A stretch of DNA of 52,518 nucleotides from an uncultured Lactobacillus sp. GTDB lineage: Bacteria; Bacillota; Bacilli; Lactobacillales; Lactobacillaceae. The notes beneath the pieces were generated by a model. That model was not told the DNA's origin. It worked only from the letters and a program-made list of their open reading frames with translations, and ran no database searches. Within the stretch, counting starts at the first letter, position 1, and every line of letters starts with the position of its first letter. The stretch covers positions 1-52,518 of the forward strand of contig CAKNLX010000003.1 in the NCBI GenBank assembly GCA_930989465.1. The letters run 5' to 3'. Position numbers and translations under genes: made by a program. This document shows positions 39,225 through 48,295 of this stretch, one piece after another.

Positions 39225-40322
39225 TCACTTAATCCACTGATTGCCACCTAAATTATAAACACGTTTGCCATGATATTTAGCTATAGCAAAGTAGTTTCAA
39301 TGGCTGTGGGCACGCAAGGTTTTGCCGGCTGACTTTTTAAACGAAAGATCTGTCCAAACCGGTGTTGCTTTGTCCACTTTAACCAAACCTACTTGCGCAC
39401 GAGGAGCTGAAGACTCATGGTGAAACAGATTTTTCTCACTCACTCACATGTTGGGTTGAACATGATACCACAATTGATTATTTACCAACTTAACTTGGTC
39501 AGCCTGCACTTGATTACCATTCTTTAACTTAAGATTAGCAGCAAGCTTTTCAGTCGGAAAAATTATCGATTGATAGTGAATGCGAAAATGATTATTCTCT
39601 TGCAGAATTTTGGCTAAACGAATCGGGAGATCAGTCAATAAACCGGTAACGCCCTTATCAGGATTTAAAAATTTATACATTTGCTTACTACTGTTTACGC
39701 CCCATAGCATGTATTTCTTGTTTTTATCACATAAATAATTGTCAGCGTCACTAATATAAAAACTAGCAGCAAAATCCTGACTGCGTCCGATCGCTTTATA
39801 TGAGCCGGCTAATTGCGTGCGCGGAATTTCGGGTGCTAAGCGAGCTAGCTTACTGAGTGCTGAATCAGAAAATGATTCAAATAAAACCCGCTTTTGCAAA
39901 TGATACTTATTAACTAATTTAACTATTCTTTTGGCATTTTCCCCATTGCCTTTTGGCTCTAGCATAAACTTCACTTACGGGTTATTTTGATAGCGTTGAA
40001 AAACCTCTTCGAGTGAATGAATGCTTTCCCCGCTTTGATTAAGATAATTAGTTAACTTCTTAAAAGTATTTTCTTCAATTGATTGATCCACGCCAAAAAC
40101 GCGACTTAAGTTGTTATCATGACTAACGACTAAAACATGGTCGGCACTTTCTTGCAAATCCAATTCTAAATAATCAACTTGTGCGCAAGCGGCACGATCA
40201 TATGCTGCAAAGCTGTGTTCAGCGTATTTCCCCTGCTCGTTATCGCCGCGGTGAGCGATGTTCATGAACCCACAAGTGAATGGAAATATTGCTAGACATA
40301 TTAATGTGATGAGCTTTTTCAT
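39225..40322 (-). pseudogene. secreted glycerophosphodiester phosphodiesterase, three in-frame stops
   Basis: One continuous frame from ATG 40322 (MKKLITLICLAIF, a signal peptide) to TGA at 39225-39227. The GDPD catalytic set is present: NIAHRGD, DYLELDLQ, VSHDNN and, after the first stop, FMLEPKG. A C-terminal SH3/SLAP-like unit ends YHGKRVYNLGGNQWIK. Three stops interrupt it: TAA 39975-39977, TGA 39444-39446 and TGA 39297-39299, all in the same frame, so they are base substitutions, not frameshifts. Intact, it would be a secreted enzyme of about 365 aa hydrolysing glycerophosphodiesters or lipoteichoic acid. The first stop lies inside the catalytic domain, so the product is probably inactive. 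Confidence 0.9.
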
Positions 40323-40383
40323 TGATCTATCCCTTCTGCGTTTCATCTTCTTTATTTTACACAAAATTTGATTTTTAAACGCA

Positions 40384-40413
40384 AAAAGAGCAAGAATTAA
40401 ATCTCACTCTTTT
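40384..40413 (-). terminator. terminator of the flavoprotein gene
   Basis: AAAAGAG..AGA / TCT..CTCTTTT stem with small internal mismatches, T-rich on the minus side. It lies between the flavoprotein stop and the promoter region of the GDPD gene. Confidence 0.5.
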
Positions 40414-40438
40414 AGTTTTGATATTATTTCTTTCTCAA

Positions 40439-42322
40439 TTAATTCTGTGAAGCTCCAGAAGTAGCGTCTGGCTCCGTTGGCATATCTTCATAAGCAGTAT
40501 TAGCAGCGATGCGGCCGAAGGTAAAGATATCAGCCAATGAGTTACCACCCAAACGGTTACCTGCGTGAATACCACCAGCATTTTCACCAGCTGAGTACAA
40601 GCCATCAATGATCTTGCAGTCTTTGTTAAGAACATGAGCCTTAGTATCGATAACCAAGCCACCCATAGTATGGTGAATTGCAGGCTTACGAGGGGTTGCG
40701 TAGAATGGAGCCACTTCACATTTCAAGCCCAATACATTCTTATGGAATTCTGGATCTTTTCCTGCATCAACATATGAGTTGTACTTCTTAATAGTTTCAA
40801 CTAAGACATCTGGATCCATCCCAATTTGCTTAGCCAAACCTTCCAAAGTATCATCTCTAAACAAAGTACCAGCTTTAACTTGAGCATCAAGTGATTCTTG
40901 AGTAGTATTGTAGGCTGTTTCCTTAATCTTATCATCAGCAATTTGATAGATTAATCCACCATTAGCAATAACTGCCTTAGCTAACACATCCCGTTCCGCA
41001 AATTCGTTAACGAAACGTTTACCATCCTTATTAACCATAATGTAGTTTGCCGGAGGAGTAACAACACCAGTGAATAATTCACCAGTTTTTGGATCAGCTA
41101 CTGGCATCAATTGGATAAAGCCCATACCGAACAAGTCGGCACCAGCTTCAAGACCCAAGTTAATCCCGTCACCAGTAATTGATGGTGAGTTAGTTGTAGC
41201 AATATCATCATCAATCTTTTGCCAATAAGTATTGTACTTTTGGACCATCTTAGTGTTGGCACCAAAACCACCGGCAGTTAAGATGACAGCCTTTGAGTGA
41301 ACAGTCAACTTGCTGCCATCGGCGCGAGTAGCAACTATACCGCGAACCTTGCCATCTTCGATGATTAATTTTTCAGCACGAGTTTCAAGATATGGATCAA
41401 CACCGTGGTCTCTTACCCAGTCACCTAAAATATGGATGTAAGCATAACCCATCGGTTCAACTGGTTTGTGACCACGACGCCATAAACCACCAACTGGTTC
41501 AGTTACATCACTATTGTCGAACTTAACGCCTAAATCAGCTAACCATTTAACTGAGTTCAATGCATTTGTTACTAATTCATGAACTAAAGCATACTTACCG
41601 TGAATTTCATTTCCTTTAAGGTCAGTTCTCTTACCACCCAAGTAAGTTTGGATTTCGTGAAGTAAAGTTGAATCAAATAAGTAATCTGCACCTGAATCAA
41701 CGTATTCTTTAATTTGCTTTTGTAATTCCTTAAAGTCATCTTGATATTCAGGATCAATTTGATCAATTGGAGTTGCAGCTAATTCCTTCAAAGTATCCTT
41801 TTCACCTGGAAGTGCCTTAAAATTCTTTTGCCAGTCAGGTTCGGCAGCGTTCATTGGACCACCGGCACGACTAGTATTACCACCAATTTGTGGGTACTTT
41901 TCTAAAATAGCAACCTTTTCACCATGTTGGATTGAGCGAACTGCAGCAGCCAAACCGGCACCACCAGCACCGACAACTGCTACGTCGACTGTTATTTCTT
42001 TATCTGTTGCTTTGGCAGCTACCGGCTTATTACGCTTCTTCCATTCTGCAGCATCCCCACCAGCTTCAGTAATTGCCTGTGCGATTCCATCTACAACGCC
42101 GTGACTTGAAATAGTTGCACCACTAACAGCATCAACATTTAAAGTTTGATTATCAACAATTTGCTTGGGCAAGCGGTTGAAGACTTCATCGGCAACGCCT
42201 TTAGTTTCGCCGGATGAATCAATTTCAATATTTTTGATCTTATCATCTTCGATAGTAACAGCCATTGGCATTGATTCTGAACCATGACCTTGTGCGCGTA
42301 CTTGATATTGACCGTTCTTCAT
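40439..42322 (-). CDS. FMN-bind/FAD flavoprotein reductase (fumarate/urocanate-reductase type)
   Basis: 627 aa. Residues 1-~90 are an FMN-bind domain with [12 protein letters not shown] (S67-T70), the site where ApbE-type flavin transferases attach FMN through Thr. Residues ~114-600 are a flavocytochrome-c-type FAD domain: [43 protein letters not shown], and [19 protein letters not shown] with the catalytic Arg region. There is no signal peptide, so it is probably a cytosolic fumarate or related enoate reductase; the exact substrate is open. The promoter carries a CcpA-like site. Confidence 0.88.
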   Translation of the reverse strand: MKNGQYQVRAQGHGSESMPMAVTIEDDKIKNIEIDSSGETKGVADEVFNRLPKQIVDNQTLNVDAVSGATISSHGVVDGIAQAITEAGGDAAEWKKRNKPVAAKATDKEITVDVAVVGAGGAGLAAAVRSIQHGEKVAILEKYPQIGGNTSRAGGPMNAAEPDWQKNFKALPGEKDTLKELAATPIDQIDPEYQDDFKELQKQIKEYVDSGADYLFDSTLLHEIQTYLGGKRTDLKGNEIHGKYALVHELVTNALNSVKWLADLGVKFDNSDVTEPVGGLWRRGHKPVEPMGYAYIHILGDWVRDHGVDPYLETRAEKLIIEDGKVRGIVATRADGSKLTVHSKAVILTAGGFGANTKMVQKYNTYWQKIDDDIATTNSPSITGDGINLGLEAGADLFGMGFIQLMPVADPKTGELFTGVVTPPANYIMVNKDGKRFVNEFAERDVLAKAVIANGGLIYQIADDKIKETAYNTTQESLDAQVKAGTLFRDDTLEGLAKQIGMDPDVLVETIKKYNSYVDAGKDPEFHKNVLGLKCEVAPFYATPRKPAIHHTMGGLVIDTKAHVLNKDCKIIDGLYSAGENAGGIHAGNRLGGNSLADIFTFGRIAANTAYEDMPTEPDATSGASQN

Positions 42323-42358
42323 TATTTAACTTCCGCCTTTCTTTTTCTCTATATATTT

Positions 42359-42388
42359 AGAATAGCGTTTTCATGGCTCATAAATCAA
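42359..42388 (-). promoter_or_regulatory. flavoprotein promoter overlapped by a cre-like site
   Basis: Minus strand: -35 TTGATT (42383-42388), 18-nt spacer, -10 TATTCT (42359-42364). TGAAAACGCTATTC (42360-42373) covers the -10 and matches the CcpA cre core TGAAAACGCT, differing at the last positions. The layout predicts catabolite repression (inference). Confidence 0.55.
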
Positions 42389-42409
42389 ATACTTATTTAA
42401 CAATTGAAA

Positions 42410-42427
42410 AATAACAAAGTTGTTATT
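42410..42427. promoter_or_regulatory. perfect palindrome upstream of the flavoprotein promoter
   Basis: AATAACAA-AG-TTGTTATT, 8-bp arms with a 2-nt centre, about 22 nt upstream of the -35. No T-run follows, so it is not a terminator; a regulator operator is plausible but unknown. Confidence 0.4.
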
Positions 42428-42441
42428 ACGGTGAATTAAAA

Positions 42442-42479
42442 AGACCTACGTACTAAAATTTCAATAGTACATAGATTCT
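42442..42479 (-). terminator. terminator of the glycosylation cassette
   Basis: Imperfect stem (minus: AGA..CTATGTACTA / TAGTACGTAGGTCT) followed by TTTTTAATT, just after the GT-C frame stop. Confidence 0.65.
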
Positions 42480-42488
42480 GTTAATCGT

Positions 42489-44219
42489 TTATCTTAAGCT
42501 AATTTTTCTTTGTTTTACAAAAATACCATACACAATCAGTGCGATCCAACCCAAAATACTGATCACTAGCAATACTTTAAACCAAATCGGCGTCATAAAC
42601 TGCAAACTAGCGGCATTCTTGCCTTTCCTTGCTTTGATAATTGGCTGCGTAATAGTATTTTGCTTCATCTTAGTTTGGACCTCCCCATTCAAAGTTAAGC
42701 GAGATTGATGATACATCACAATTGGCAAAGTTTTCATCTTTGCTTTTTTACTATGCCAAGTAAGGATCAGCTTACTGCCTTGAACTTGGTAATGATAATG
42801 CTTAGCTTGATTCGAAATCCTCTTTTGATATGTCGCATTTGAAGCATGCTTAGTATATGGCATATAATCTGGCTCAGTATGGTTAATGGCCTCAAAGAGC
42901 TGATCATTATTGGTATAACGCAAAATGTGTTGCAACTTTTTGCGGTGTTTCGTAATTTTGCTGTAAGTTTGAATAATTACTACGTGATGTGGATCCAAGA
43001 ATTCTAATGCTCTAGTTCTATTAGTCGTATAATTAGCAGCAAAGTTTTGAGCAAATGCTGAAACTAATCCAATAATCACCAACATGTTAACTAACTTGAT
43101 ATTTTTCTTCATCAAATTAGTCATTGAAATTCCTATTTCCAGTAAAAGCAATGGCCATGCACCCACTGTTAATCGGTAAGGAAACTGCAGTGAAGAAGTT
43201 AACTTAGGAAAAACTGCTTGGATCTTAGCCCATGGCATCAGATACGATGAAATCAACAAGATGAATAATCCAACAAAGGTAGTCAACGTATTAACAACCG
43301 ATTCTCGCAAATGCGTCAATACATAGATCAGTTGAAAGACAAGAAGTAAAATCAGCGAGAATAAAAGAAACCCATGAATATTAGTGAATTTCTTATACTT
43401 GATGACATGATAATACAAGTTATATCTATTGGGCATTGAAATCTTATTATTCCAAAATAAGACTAACAACGCGCCCCAGATATTAGCTGTTAATACCAGC
43501 GTTGTGCCAACTGCCTTGAAGAAATCAATAATCATCTGCTTCTTTTCAGCAGTTTTAACTAGAGCATAAATGGCAAAAGGGACAAAGGTACAAGCTATGA
43601 AAATAGTCAATAGCTAGTGTACTTGAGCAATCAATGCCATGATTAAAGCTAAACTCAACCAATGAATTGGTCGTTTTTTATCTTCAATCATATAAAGTAC
43701 TTGCATCATAGCATACGGAGCAAGTGCTGCACCCCACGCCATAAAGTTGAAACGCAGAATTCCCGCAACAATCCCAAATTGCAAATACAATATAGCAAGT
43801 AAAATGGCGATAACTTCATTGACCTTTGCCTTCAAAGCCAATCGATACATTCCAATTCCGGCGATTAAAAATACGATAAAAATTACTAGAATCTGGAAAT
43901 TAAACCAATTACGAACTAAAAGCAATAACAATCCACCCGCATAGGCTAAAAACGGTCCATATACGGCATTAAAAATTATCCCAGAATGACCAAAGGCAAA
44001 ATTAGTTTGAAAATATGAGAAATTTCCAGTCTTAATCTGCATGCTCGTATCGTAGAGTCTCTGGAAATGCAGCAACGCATCGCTGGTTAAAAGAACTGAA
44101 TGCGTTAAAATTTGACTCCTGATCATCATATAAATTACAAGCAAAATAATGATATAAGGGCAAACACGCCAGCCTACTTTATCCCAATCTATCTTTTTTA
44201 TATTGACTTCTACTTTTAT
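42489..44219 (-). pseudogene. GT-C-like polytopic membrane glycosyltransferase, internal stop and lost start
   Basis: A multi-spanning membrane protein of at least ten helices, similar in layout to YfhO-type GT-C glycosyltransferases; DALLHFQRLYD (periplasmic-loop Asp) and NFMAWGAALAPYAMM are near the N-terminus. A TAG at 43614-43616 splits one frame: AQVH before it and LLTIFIACTFVPFAIY after it are both hydrophobic and continuous. The frame extends upstream to 44219 (KVEVNIKKIDWDKVGWR), where the codon after the purine-rich SD reads ATA in place of ATG, so the start may also be lost; TTG 44144 is an alternative. It follows the GT2 gene directly. Confidence 0.75.
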
Positions 44220-44230
44220 TTTCCCTTTTC

Positions 44231-45157
44231 TTACTTTTCTTCCTTAATAATATAAATTGGTCGATTCTTCACTTGTAAATAAATTTTACCAATATAGCGT
44301 CCAATAATTCCGATACAAAGCAGCTGCAAACCACCAATTAATAAAATCACGGAAACCAAACTAGCCCAACCAAAGATACTAGATCCTGGATTGATAATTT
44401 TTCTGACAATGACAAAAAGCATACCAGCAATCGACAATATAAAGGAAATTATCCCAATCCAAACTGATAAATTTAAAGGTGCTTGTGAAAAGTCGGCGAT
44501 TCCACTTAATGCATACTTGAATAGCTTCTTGGTCGTCCAATCAGTATCGCCAGCAACACGCTTTACATTATGGTATTCAAGATATTTAGTTTTAAAACCA
44601 ACCCAGGAAAAAATTCCCTTAGAAAAGCGACTATACTCGGGTATTGACAAAACGGCATTAACCATCTGTCGTGTCATCATGCGATAATCCCGTGCACCTG
44701 AAACGATCTCGGTTTTAGACATTTTATTAATCACCTTATAAAATTGATCGCTCAAAAATGATTTAAATTTACTCTCCCCCGTGCGATCAATTCGACGACA
44801 CCCTACCGCATCATACTCACCAGATTCAAGCAGCTGGTACATTTTCGGTAAAAACTCAGGCGGATCTTGTAGATCTACGTCTATTAAGACTACATAATCT
44901 CCCTTAGCAGCTTTAAGACCTGCATAAATTGCTGCTTCTTTGCCAAAATTTCTTGAAAAAGAAATATAATGTACGGCTTCATTTTCTTGGTGCAGCTTTT
45001 GCATCTCCTGCAAGGTATGATCACGAGAACCATCATCGACAAACCAATACTCGGCTTTGACTGGCATATCATGCAATACTTTTTGCACCGCTGGATAAAA
45101 CAGGGGTAATGACTCCTGCTCGTTATAGCACGGCACCACAATTGACAATTCTTTCAT
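44231..45157 (-). CDS. membrane GT2 glycosyltransferase (GtrB/CsbB type)
   Basis: 308 aa. LSIVVPCYNEQESLP opens a GT-A fold; VDDGSRDHT, LIDVDLQDPPEF (metal DxD) and SGARDYRMMTR are hallmarks of the dolichol/undecaprenyl-phosphate glycosyltransferases. Two C-terminal transmembrane helices (about 235-258 and 268-290) follow. It would load a sugar onto undecaprenyl phosphate in the cytoplasm. It lies 1 nt after gtrA and just before the GT-C gene, the classic three-component glycosylation order. Confidence 0.9.
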   Translation of the reverse strand: MKELSIVVPCYNEQESLPLFYPAVQKVLHDMPVKAEYWFVDDGSRDHTLQEMQKLHQENEAVHYISFSRNFGKEAAIYAGLKAAKGDYVVLIDVDLQDPPEFLPKMYQLLESGEYDAVGCRRIDRTGESKFKSFLSDQFYKVINKMSKTEIVSGARDYRMMTRQMVNAVLSIPEYSRFSKGIFSWVGFKTKYLEYHNVKRVAGDTDWTTKKLFKYALSGIADFSQAPLNLSVWIGIISFILSIAGMLFVIVRKIINPGSSIFGWASLVSVILLIGGLQLLCIGIIGRYIGKIYLQVKNRPIYIIKEEK

Positions 45158-45158
45158 T

Positions 45159-45560
45159 CTACTTCCCGACTTTTCTAAAAGTAATTATTTTATTAATAAT
45201 AAACTGAATTAGTGTAGCAACAAAAGTCGCTACCGCCTTCACGATTAAGTGAGGGTAACCTAGTTGTGTAACAAAGATAAATAAGGAAACTGTGGTAAAA
45301 ACAGTGGTGATTTGACCGACAAAAAAATACGAAATGAACCGTAATAAAAGTCGGTCGTGTACCTTGAAATTAGTATACGAATTCCAAAAGAAATTATTAA
45401 TTATTCCGCAAGTTGAGGAAATAATATTAGCAATTTCTACATTCATCCTGAAATGCGTCAAAATCGTGTAGACTCCAAAGTCAACAACTAGCCCTAACCC
45501 TCCAATTAAAACGTATTTGACTAATTGGATGAAACTCTCTGAATAGATTATTTTTTTCAT
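45159..45560 (-). CDS. GtrA family flippase
   Basis: 133 aa with four transmembrane helices; FIQLVKYVLIGGLGLVVDFG and NFFWNSYTNFKVHDR match the GtrA family, which flips undecaprenyl-phosphate sugar across the membrane for wall or teichoic-acid glycosylation. First gene of the cassette with the GT2 and GT-C genes. Confidence 0.9.
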   Translation of the reverse strand: MKKIIYSESFIQLVKYVLIGGLGLVVDFGVYTILTHFRMNVEIANIISSTCGIINNFFWNSYTNFKVHDRLLLRFISYFFVGQITTVFTTVSLFIFVTQLGYPHLIVKAVATFVATLIQFIINKIITFRKVGK

Positions 45561-45585
45561 TCTCTAAACTCATTTTCCTATTTTC

Positions 45586-45610
45586 AGTATCCAAAGTGAC
45601 AAAGGATACT
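45586..45610. promoter_or_regulatory. inverted repeat upstream of gtrA
   Basis: AGTATCC (45586-45592) and GGATACT (45604-45610), 11 nt apart, about 30 nt before the gtrA start. No T-run; a possible operator. The rest of 45561-45742 holds an AAAATCTT/AAGATTTT hairpin (45699-45722) and no convincing gene. Confidence 0.3.
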
Positions 45611-45742
45611 TATACTACTTCTATCTTTGAATACCGGGCTTTTTCTTAATTTAAAGCACAAACATTTCTATGATACTAAAAGAAACGCAATTAATCATAA
45701 AATCTTCCAAATTAAAGATTTTATTTTTTGTGTGCATTGAAA

Positions 45743-45771
45743 AAACTGCCTAAATTTGACCTAGACAGTTT
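45743..45771 (-). terminator. terminator of the Rgg-like operon
   Basis: 10-bp arms AAACTGCCTA / TAGACAGTTT (one mismatch), followed on the minus strand by TTTTTTCAATG, directly after the last regulator gene. Confidence 0.8.
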
Positions 45772-45774
45772 GCA

Positions 45775-46596
45775 CTACTTTTTAAAAGTATCTTCAATTA
45801 ACGAGACACAACCACTCTTTTTTAGGACATCAATAACTTCCTTCGCAGTTTTGGCATCCCCGTCAAAGACCGCCTCATAATATGTGCCGAGCACACTATT
45901 AATCCCAATAGCTCCATCAACCGGCAATTCGCGTAAAAATTGAATTGCGCGATCGGTATATTTTTTACTAGCATTCTTATGAAAACAACAATTCAAGAAA
46001 TTAACGGCAATTATCGCAACAAACTGTAAAGTGAACGTATCGGTGGCCGGATTTTTCTCATATGAACAAAATGCGGAATCAACTAATTGATAGGCATCAT
46101 CAATATCTAAAAAGATCACAGCTTGACTCAAATAATGATAAGCCGTCCTGTTCCAATCTTCATCCATGATGATTGCCTTTACCTTTCTCTTCAGTTCGGG
46201 ACTAATCCGTTTGTCTGAATGAAGTACCCAGGCATAGGCATTCTCTAGTCTAAACTTAAGCCAGAAACTAGGCGGACATGTACCTCCTCGATTTGCTATT
46301 TTGGCCGCAATTTCATCCAGCTTTTTCAGATCTTTGCGATTTTGAGCAAAACTAATTTGATTCATCAAATCAAAATCAGGATCAGTTGTATTATCAGAAT
46401 TATTAACTTGGCTAAAAAAACTTCCAACATCAAAATGATGCTTTGATAAAATTCTGATCAACAAATTCGCATCAATTTCATGAATATTTCTTTCTACCTT
46501 AGAATAAAATGATTCTGAGATAACTCCAGCAGCCATCTCTTCTTGCGTCAATCCAGCATGCAAACGGGTTTGTTTTAACGCCTCACCAATTGTCAT
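45775..46596 (-). CDS. Rgg-like regulator, copy 1 (XRE helix-turn-helix)
   Basis: 273 aa. The N-terminal HTH (residues ~5-60: IGEALKQTRLHAGLTQEEMA and SFYSKVERN) is followed by an all-helical C-terminal region with TPR-like repeats, the layout of Rgg/GadR/MutR regulators that often bind short peptides. The HTH is nearly the same as copy 3 and less close to copy 2. Last of three tandem paralogues, 9 nt after copy 2. No peptide partner is evident. Confidence 0.82.
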   Translation of the reverse strand: MTIGEALKQTRLHAGLTQEEMAAGVISESFYSKVERNIHEIDANLLIRILSKHHFDVGSFFSQVNNSDNTTDPDFDLMNQISFAQNRKDLKKLDEIAAKIANRGGTCPPSFWLKFRLENAYAWVLHSDKRISPELKRKVKAIIMDEDWNRTAYHYLSQAVIFLDIDDAYQLVDSAFCSYEKNPATDTFTLQFVAIIAVNFLNCCFHKNASKKYTDRAIQFLRELPVDGAIGINSVLGTYYEAVFDGDAKTAKEVIDVLKKSGCVSLIEDTFKK

Positions 46597-46605
46597 TTTC
46601 TGCCT

Positions 46606-47355
46606 CTAATTTCTAACTAATAAGTTTGCTATTTTATCAGCACCTTCTTGATCATGGTTAACTAATCTATTATAATACTCCGCTGCTATCCTATGAATTG
46701 CAAAATTAGTTGTTTTAGGCAGTTTTTGCAAAAAAGCAATTGCATTCTTAATTTCACTGTTTTTAGTTTGACGCTTGCAGCAAATCTCCAAATACTTAAG
46801 AGCGATCTGTGCCGCCAGTTGCATAGATCGTTCATTTGTTTTTTTACGAATTACTTTATGAAAAATAGTTTCGACCAATATCTTTAAATCAGATAATTCA
46901 TACAAATCTAGCATATGAAGTACTAACCAAAGATTCTCAGAATTCCAGTTATCTTCGTTCAAAAAACTATAGCTAAATTCTCTATCTCTTTCATCTAAAT
47001 TGTTGACGCCGTTCAACCGATTAATTAATATCCGTACTACTTTCTTCATTCTCACATCAGCGAATTTAGTATTAATATAAAGATCTTGCAGAGTAACCAC
47101 ATCTTCATTTAAATACGCCGTAGTAATCCGATTCTGCAAAATTTCAATATCAGTTGATGTCGTCCCAAATCCTCGTAAAAAATCTGCTACCAGAATTCGA
47201 TGATAATGCAGCAATTTGACTAAATCATTAACGTTAATTTCACTACAATCATTTTCTACTCGAGAATAAAGTGAGCGATCCAATATTCCCTCAGTCATCT
47301 GTTCTTGCGAAAAATGTAATGACTTCCGCACTTCTTTTAGATGCGCGCCAATCAT
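46606..47355 (-). CDS. Rgg-like regulator, copy 2
   Basis: 249 aa, same architecture: HTH with GAHLKEVRKSLHFSQEQMTEG and SLYSRVEND, then a helical C-terminal domain. Its HTH is the most diverged of the three (Gly-Ala for Ile-Gly at the start, LD for VS before the recognition helix), so it probably reads another operator. Its ATG overlaps the copy 3 stop (ATGA), so copy 3 and copy 2 are coupled. Confidence 0.8.
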   Translation of the reverse strand: MIGAHLKEVRKSLHFSQEQMTEGILDRSLYSRVENDCSEINVNDLVKLLHYHRILVADFLRGFGTTSTDIEILQNRITTAYLNEDVVTLQDLYINTKFADVRMKKVVRILINRLNGVNNLDERDREFSYSFLNEDNWNSENLWLVLHMLDLYELSDLKILVETIFHKVIRKKTNERSMQLAAQIALKYLEICCKRQTKNSEIKNAIAFLQKLPKTTNFAIHRIAAEYYNRLVNHDQEGADKIANLLVRN

Positions 47356-48158
47356 TTTGATCCTCTATTAGCTTGCGGCAACATATCAATGTATCTTTGA
47401 TAACCACAAATTTGTAAAAGATCTGTTATGCCTTTAGACATTTCAAGATTTTTGTCTATCAAAGCCGAATAATATTTAATGATTAATTTATGAAACATAA
47501 TTTCAAAGTCATTAGGTATTTTATTAGCAAAATTCAAAGTCTTTTTTGCTTCCGCAAGATGTTTTTCTCTATAAGCACGGTCAAGATAACCAATCAATAA
47601 GTTCATTAGTGATATAACTACCTGAGGATTATCTAGATCCAGCTTTGAAAAATGAGCAATAATATAACTCATCAACGGAGTAAATTCACTAAATTGATAC
47701 AAAGGAACGCTAATTGCCAAATCCCAAAAGTCCTGCTCTTTTAGATCAAGATCTATTAAATTAGTTTTTAATTGCTTACGAATTGAATCTGGCATTTTAA
47801 TTGAACGATGTTCTAATGTTGCGATTATCAACTTAGTTTTAAAATACAATACATCATTTTTAGAAGACAAAGTTTTTTCTATCTGATGAAGCTGATCAAG
47901 ATCGCGATCATTAAATGCCGAATAAATTTGTCTTTGCCGCTTAAGTTCTGGCATCCCTTCATTATCAAAAGTCTTAAAGAAATCATTCAAAGAGATATTA
48001 TTAGCATTCAACATTGCGATTAGTTTGTTGATAGTGATGGCATTCTTGTCTCTTTCAACCCTAGAATAAAAAGATTCACTGACAATTCCCGCACTCATTT
48101 CTTCCTGTGTTAAACCAAATAAAAGTCGTGTTTTCTTAAGTTGTTGTCCGATCGTCAT
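47352..48158 (-). CDS. Rgg-like regulator, copy 3 (first in operon)
   Basis: 268 aa with the N-terminal HTH TIGQQLKKTRLLFGLTQEEM and SFYSRVERD, then a helical C-terminal domain. It leads the three-gene operon; GAGGTG lies 7-8 nt before the ATG. A perfect palindrome and a possible promoter (TATATA -10 near 48182) lie upstream, suggesting autoregulation. Confidence 0.82.
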   Translation of the reverse strand: MTIGQQLKKTRLLFGLTQEEMSAGIVSESFYSRVERDKNAITINKLIAMLNANNISLNDFFKTFDNEGMPELKRQRQIYSAFNDRDLDQLHQIEKTLSSKNDVLYFKTKLIIATLEHRSIKMPDSIRKQLKTNLIDLDLKEQDFWDLAISVPLYQFSEFTPLMSYIIAHFSKLDLDNPQVVISLMNLLIGYLDRAYREKHLAEAKKTLNFANKIPNDFEIMFHKLIIKYYSALIDKNLEMSKGITDLLQICGYQRYIDMLPQANRGSK

Positions 48159-48214
48159 ATTTGCACCTCATTTTCTTACTTTATATAGTATTTGGTTTTT
48201 CTATAAAAAGCTTG

Positions 48215-48236
48215 AAATCTTCTGTATAGAAGATTT
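48215..48236. promoter_or_regulatory. perfect palindrome upstream of the Rgg-like operon
   Basis: AAATCTTCT-GTAT-AGAAGATTT, 9-bp arms and a 4-nt centre, about 60-78 nt upstream of copy 3 and just beyond its likely -35. It could be an operator for these regulators; on the plus strand TT follows, so a weak terminator is the alternative. Confidence 0.5.
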
Positions 48237-48257
48237 TTCCATGAAAGCGCAAAAAAC

Positions 48258-48288
48258 TGAGAATCTGTCATGAAAACAAATTCTCAGT
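48258..48288 (-). terminator. terminator of the 196-aa gene
   Basis: Stem CTGAGAAT / ATTCTCAG with a 15-nt loop; on the minus strand followed by TTTTTTGCGC. It separates the 196-aa gene from the regulator operon. Confidence 0.75.
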
Positions 48289-48295
48289 TACTTGA

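Noticed and set aside
39444-39974. Two separate short hydrolase genes in place of one GDPD
   Set aside because: Both parts and the downstream tail share one frame with single-codon stops, and the catalytic motifs are split between them.
45670-45753. Plus-strand 27-aa ORF (MILKETQLII..) as a signalling peptide for the Rgg-like genes
   Set aside because: No ribosome binding site and it overlaps both hairpins of the operon end.
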